Source: Sphacelaria rigidula
Lineage: Eukaryota > Phaeophyceae > Sphacelariales
Direction of reading: 5' to 3'
Assembly (NCBI GenBank): GCA_964200075.2
Contig: CAXNAA020000466.1
Span: 1 to 21,097 of the forward strand
DNA length: 21,097 bases
How positions within the stretch are numbered: position 1 is the first letter of the stretch; each line of letters opens with the position of its first letter. Below the pieces are notes generated by a model. It was not told the DNA's origin and searched no databases. It was given only the letters and a program-made list of their open reading frames with translations. Shown one piece after another: positions 17,492 through 21,097 of the stretch. The translations under genes and the position numbers were made by a program.

Positions 17492-17944
17492 TCAATGCTT
17501 AGGGCTGAATTGATGTACCGCCGGCAAAGGTGCAACAGCGAGCGCAGGGACGCCGCGACGGGAGAAATTTACATCTGTACTCGGTTGCACATTGCTCATA
17601 CAGTGACCATTACCAGGGTGGTATCCAACGTCGCACATAATGTAGCAACTGGATGGTGATTTCAACTGTGAAGTGGCGGTTTTACAGTCGCGGCACAAAA
17701 CCTTGCGCTTGTGCAAGGCATCTTGTGTATATTCAAGGCATACCATGCAAAATAACATCGATATAGCACATACCCCCAAATCGTTGCGAAAACACCCGGC
17801 ATGATGGGAGATGCATCGTCTCGAACAAATACTGTAAGCTGAATTGTGAAGGCGGAACGCGTGAGCGTGTGCGAGAAGGTGAACCCGCTGTGAACTCAAA
17901 TGTACCTGGAAAACACCATCAGCAATGCCTCGTTCATGCGGCAC
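17492..17944 (-). CDS. Cysteine-rich unrecognised open frame, possible exon
   Basis: 150 codons from an ATG at 17944. The middle is cysteine-rich: ICSRRCISHHAGCFRNDLGV, CMVC, LCRDC, CYIMCDVGYHPGNGHC. Pairs of CxxC-like and CxxxC spacings recall zinc-binding modules, but the pattern fits no named finger I know. The last 40 residues are Pro/Ala/Val rich. It may be an exon of an intron-containing host gene, or simply an open frame. The chance of a 150-codon frame in 21 kb is not small. Confidence 0.22.
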   Translation of the reverse strand: MPHERGIADGVFQVHLSSQRVHLLAHAHAFRLHNSAYSICSRRCISHHAGCFRNDLGVCAISMLFCMVCLEYTQDALHKRKVLCRDCKTATSQLKSPSSCYIMCDVGYHPGNGHCMSNVQPSTDVNFSRRGVPALAVAPLPAVHQFSPKH

Positions 17945-18187
17945 AGCCAGCTACCTGATGCTCGACAGTGTTTCTCTTATCACATGGGCGACGCCGCACA
18001 CGCGACTGCAGGGACGCTGCGGTGTTGCGGACTACTGTATGAGCAGGACAGCTGCAGCCGCCAACCGTGCAGGAAGAAAGGTCCTTGGAGTTCAAGTTCG
18101 TTTTGGTTCGGAACCAACCGTGTGAACTCCCGATGATGATACCATCATGTCGTCGGCGCCTCAACCATTGTGTTCCATTTGGTGGAA

Positions 18188-18266
18188 GTATCTCGAACTC
18201 GAGATTCCCGTCATATTCGACAGTAATTTACTGTTCAATATACCGCGAACCTCGAGTTTGAGATAC
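18188..18266. ncRNA. 79-nt imperfect hairpin (possible small-RNA precursor or tiny palindromic repeat)
   Basis: GTATCTCGAACTCGAG on the left is answered by CTCGAGTTTGAGATAC on the right, and pairing continues inward through CATATTCGACAGTAA and TTACTGTTCAATATA. About 32 of 39 positions are complementary and two more are G-U wobbles, with a tiny apical loop. Length and mismatch pattern are compatible with a pre-miRNA-like hairpin, but many small palindromic transposon relics look the same. The structure is seen; any RNA is inference. Confidence 0.35.
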
Positions 18267-19463
18267 CTCTCGTATTCAGCCCTGATCACATGATACGCCA
18301 AAACAAAAGTGAAATGCTCTCGCTGAAGAAAATCTAAGATAAATCAGGGAAGCGTGGTCTGTGTGTGTGAAAAACATGACGCTGCAACTTCCACCAAACA
18401 GCAGATTTCGCCGGATATGAAGTCAGTGGTGACTGAAAACCGGGTCATTCATTCATCATCTGTTCAGTTTTCAGTGCTCGTTTCAGGTTTCAGTTCTCGT
18501 TGTTCCAGTTCTCGTCCGCCTGCGACATTCATCTCCCCACTTCAGCAGTTGGCGATCTCCAACACCACAGTCTGGACGATCGCACCAACATTTTGGAGGA
18601 CCAGGCAACAGACCAGGCATATTTAAATAAAGGAATATGGAGCTTTCGGAGCTGTGCAAGGGAGAGATCTTCATCACTGGCAAGGTGCGGTGTGACCGGC
18701 ATGGTGCGGGCTATTCTCTTGTTACCGAAAAACATTCTCCGGGTGCTACAACAGTAATAACCTCCATCGAGGACGACTCCTCAACTATTGTCAACAGTAG
18801 TACAGAAAAGATAAAGAGCTGTACAGCAATTGAGATGTTTCCATGAGAGGTTACACCGTGATCACTGTCGATAGACCTTGTGTTTGGGATGGATATTGCG
18901 AGGGTGTTCGAACGGCGCGCAAGATTCGTCATTCGTTGCGCCCTAGGCTCAGAAAATGCGAGATAGATGGTGCGCTATCGCTGTCTACACATACGCTTTC
19001 TCTGTCCTCGCACTAAGGTACCGTTGTAAGAGTACTGATTGTACTGCCGTGACTATATGACTGTATATAAAGTATTATAATAGAGCATCAGCCACGTATA
19101 TTACCTGTATACTGTCTGTACTGCATCATTGCCAATTGGCCGCCACATCTGGCTCTTGTTGTATTTTTTCAAGTAAAAATGATGCCGATTCAAGATGCTC
19201 GACCCCATCGCACTGTACTGTCTGTGACGTGGTACAATCGTCGTGGGGTGTGCCTCAAGTGCATATATTGACTATCGAATCTATTGTGAGTCTTTTCGCT
19301 ACTCGTTGTGTACGATGTGTTGACAAAGGCAACTATACTGTAGAGGCTGCGGTGCGTCGAGCGAACCGTCGCTCATCAGCCGAAGAGCGAAACAGCTTTT
19401 TCACAGGCGCCAAAAGATCACGGGGTATAACACCCGTGGTTAAGACCGTTTCAGCCTTCAGTG
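18267..19463. other. Gene-poor stretch
   Basis: No gene supported. A 69-codon plus frame (18637-18846) starts with ATG and has balanced composition but no known motif. A TATATAAAG word (19064-19072), a CCAAT-containing palindrome GCCAATTGGC (19131-19140) and the open frame after it (from 19136) could look like a promoter and first exon, but the frame has no ATG start nearby and runs into the MITE end at 19464, so I do not call it. Confidence 0.35.
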
Positions 19464-19737
19464 AAGTGATGGCGCGATGGCACCCCCCCCCACCCCCCGA
19501 CTAGCCTCAAACCCGTCAGGAAGAATATGGCTATATAGCGCGTGATAGCTGATTCCACACTGCATGAAGCGTCTCATGTTGGCAACATTGGCGAAAACGA
19601 CCTCAAAGCGCGTGCGAGTTCCCAGCTCCTCGGTGTGCTCGGATTTTGGATTTTGTCTTTTTGATTCGTTGATTCGCACGTAGATTTTGCCTCTCGAATC
19701 GGCCAATTTTCATCGGGGGGCTATCGCGGCACCACTT
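19464..19737. mobile_element. 274-bp MITE, same end type as 2135-2384
   Basis: Left end AAGTGATGGCGCGATGGC and reverse-complemented right end AAGTGGTGCCGCGATAGC match at 15 of 18 positions and are followed by C-runs, just as in the MITE inside the Copia element (GCCGAGATAGCCCCCCC). The interiors have diverged strongly. No transposase and no clear target duplication. The 82-codon minus frame inside (19458-19706) is most likely an artefact. Confidence 0.6.
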
Positions 19738-20192
19738 TGCATTCCCGAGATGCAAGACCCCGTTTCTCCAGAAAAGCTCGACGAATTCTTCCTTAAGACA
19801 GAGCATTCGAGGGACCTTTTCTACACGTTTGATGAAAATTCATGTTGCAAACGCTCATCTGAGCGCAACCCACCACCTGTGCAGTACAAGGGAAGTCTTT
19901 GTCTGCCTCGGGTGCTGACTGGAACACCGCGTGTTGAATCTATAAGCACTGTTGTAGTACAGGGACGTGCATTACGGGCTACCGGTAATTACCGGTGATG
20001 AGGTGGGGGTAGGGAAGATGGTATTTCCCCGGCAATGTTTGGACTATATAACTCCATCTGCGGCCGCACAAAAAGCAGAATTCCGTATTTTTGCCCAGAA
20101 GAACGGCCGCGAAAACAACAGAGAATAGGAGGAAAACCAAGGGTCTATCGAGCGAAAAATTTCGGACACGTAGGCCACCCTCCTCCCCCCCT
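19738..20192. other. Unrecognised stretch with 16-bp palindrome
   Basis: A plus frame (19687-19998) begins inside the MITE and continues for about 87 codons beyond it with balanced composition but no known motif; the overlap with the MITE argues against a conserved gene. At 19981-19996 is a perfect 16-bp palindrome, ACCGGTAATTACCGGT. Confidence 0.4.
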
Positions 20193-20567
20193 CCGGAGGG
20201 CATTTTTTCGAAAATTGCCATGTTTTTTTCGATTTTTTTTGTCGAGTTTCTTGCAAGGAATTGATCAATAAACACTGTTTTGATTATGTCTGTTAATTTT
20301 GCTACAAGAGATTGATCAATAAATAATGCTGACAAGAACGGAAAAGTCTGGTGGGCTTCGTGGGGTTCGTGTATCTGCTTCTGCTCCTTGCCCGTCCTGT
20401 CCCGATGACCTGAGATGCCGGAGGGCAATTTTCCGACGATTAAAACTATCCTGTTTTTTCAATATTTTCTGTTAACTTTGTTGCAAGAAATCAATCAATG
20501 AACATTGACAAAATCAGAGGAGTTCGGTGGGCTTTGCAGGTTTTATGTTTGCTTCTGCTCCTTTACA
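20193..20567. repeat. Diverged tandem repeat, about 225-bp unit
   Basis: CCGGAGGGCA occurs at 20193 and 20418. TTGCAAG followed by an AAT-rich word occurs at 20251 and 20481, with a further internal copy near 20300 (GCTACAAGAGATTGATCAAT). TCTGTTAA recurs at 20289 and 20468, and GCTTCTGCTCCT at 20377 and 20551. The offsets drop from about 228 to about 175 because the first unit has an internal duplication of about 50 bp. No coding potential. Confidence 0.8.
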
Positions 20568-20569
20568 TA

Positions 20570-20920
20570 TTGACTTAGATATTCATGATATATAATATGT
20601 AGTATAAGGATCATATTATGGTATATATCATTTAGCATCTACATATATATTAATATATAATTATATAGTATAGTATATGCTGCCCCTTGATGAATATTAA
20701 TATATATATAATTATATACAATATATGTACAATATAATATATGTTAAGGAAAAGAAGCATATGTGTAATATAGACCGCTTATATTGACCTATATTACATA
20801 GCACATAATATATGAAATATAGTGTATGAAACATAATGTATTATATGTAATATATTAAATATAGTATATATAATACATGAAATATAATATATCATATATA
20901 ATGTATAAGAATCTCTACTA
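20570..20920. repeat. TA-rich low-complexity block
   Basis: About 350 bp made almost only of A and T, full of ATATAT, TAATATA and TATAAT words with no fixed period. Likely low-complexity intergenic DNA that can extrude or melt easily. Confidence 0.9.
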
Positions 20921-21097
20921 TTTACGGCAGCTGACCGCATCCGCCAACGCCTCGGCGAAAAACGAGGGGACACACGGCTGGGTGTCCCCCCCCGCCCCCC
21001 CCCTTACCCCCTCCCCCCTCAATAACTCGAATTTTCGATTTTGAACAGCCAATCATCTATGTTGAGGATGGTGCTTTTGATTGAGGATGAGAACCCG
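20921..21097. other. C-runs and short hairpin at window end
   Basis: GGGGACAC (20966-20973) and GTGTCCCC (20982-20989) form a perfect 8-bp stem with an 8-nt loop, followed by long C-runs up to about 21020. TTGAGGATG occurs twice near the end. No gene. Confidence 0.7.

Noticed and set aside
19064-19140. TATATAAAG with CCAAT palindrome as a promoter for the frame at 19136-19504
   Set aside because: The frame has no nearby ATG and ends within a MITE terminus; short AT words are expected in this AT-rich stretch.
1-21097. Search for CRISPR arrays, bacterial operons, phage genes or defence systems
   Set aside because: No regularly spaced repeats, no such protein motifs and no operon-like gene packing; the content is eukaryotic transposon sequence.

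Overview
This window looks like a transposon graveyard from a eukaryotic nuclear genome. There is no bacterial-style gene packing, and no operon, ribosome-binding site, rRNA, CRISPR array or phage module. It holds decayed LTR retrotransposons of two superfamilies, several inverted-repeat elements, microsatellites and AT-rich sequence. I suspect a stramenopile, perhaps a brown alga. That rests on the style of the Gypsy and Copia proteins, CAG/CAA runs inside gag, and frequent TACAGTA/TACTGTA words. It is inference, not proof.

Layout. 1-530: a tRNA-like sequence with a pol III-type T-run (minus strand), then a foldback structure whose loop holds (TG)30. About 530-4293 (minus): a broken Ty1/Copia element running from its gag start to the first part of reverse transcriptase, interrupted by a 250-bp MITE at 2135-2384. 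About 4275-6974 (plus): a broken Ty3/Gypsy chromovirus copy (gag, zinc knuckle, polyQ, protease, then directly the end of integrase and a chromodomain). 7283-8419: a 1.1-kb non-autonomous inverted-repeat element flanked by TA. 8422-11825: non-coding, with scattered repeats. 11826-14747 (minus): a second Gypsy copy, with a 727-codon frame open across an internal deletion of RT and RNase H. 15303-15778: a 476-bp foldback element. 15779-19463: mostly unrecognised, with weak cysteine-rich open frames and a 79-nt hairpin. 19464-19737: a second MITE with the same type of ends as the one in the Copia element. 20193-20567: diverged tandem repeats. 20570-20920: a TA-rich block, followed by C-runs at the end.

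How the parts relate. The two Gypsy copies are the same family in opposite orientation, and both lack RT and RNase H with different breakpoints. The MITE is younger than the Copia element: its target duplication falls inside the pol frame, and removing the insert with one duplication copy restores that frame. No intact host gene could be recognised. All identifications come from reading the sequence and the supplied translations; no database search was run.
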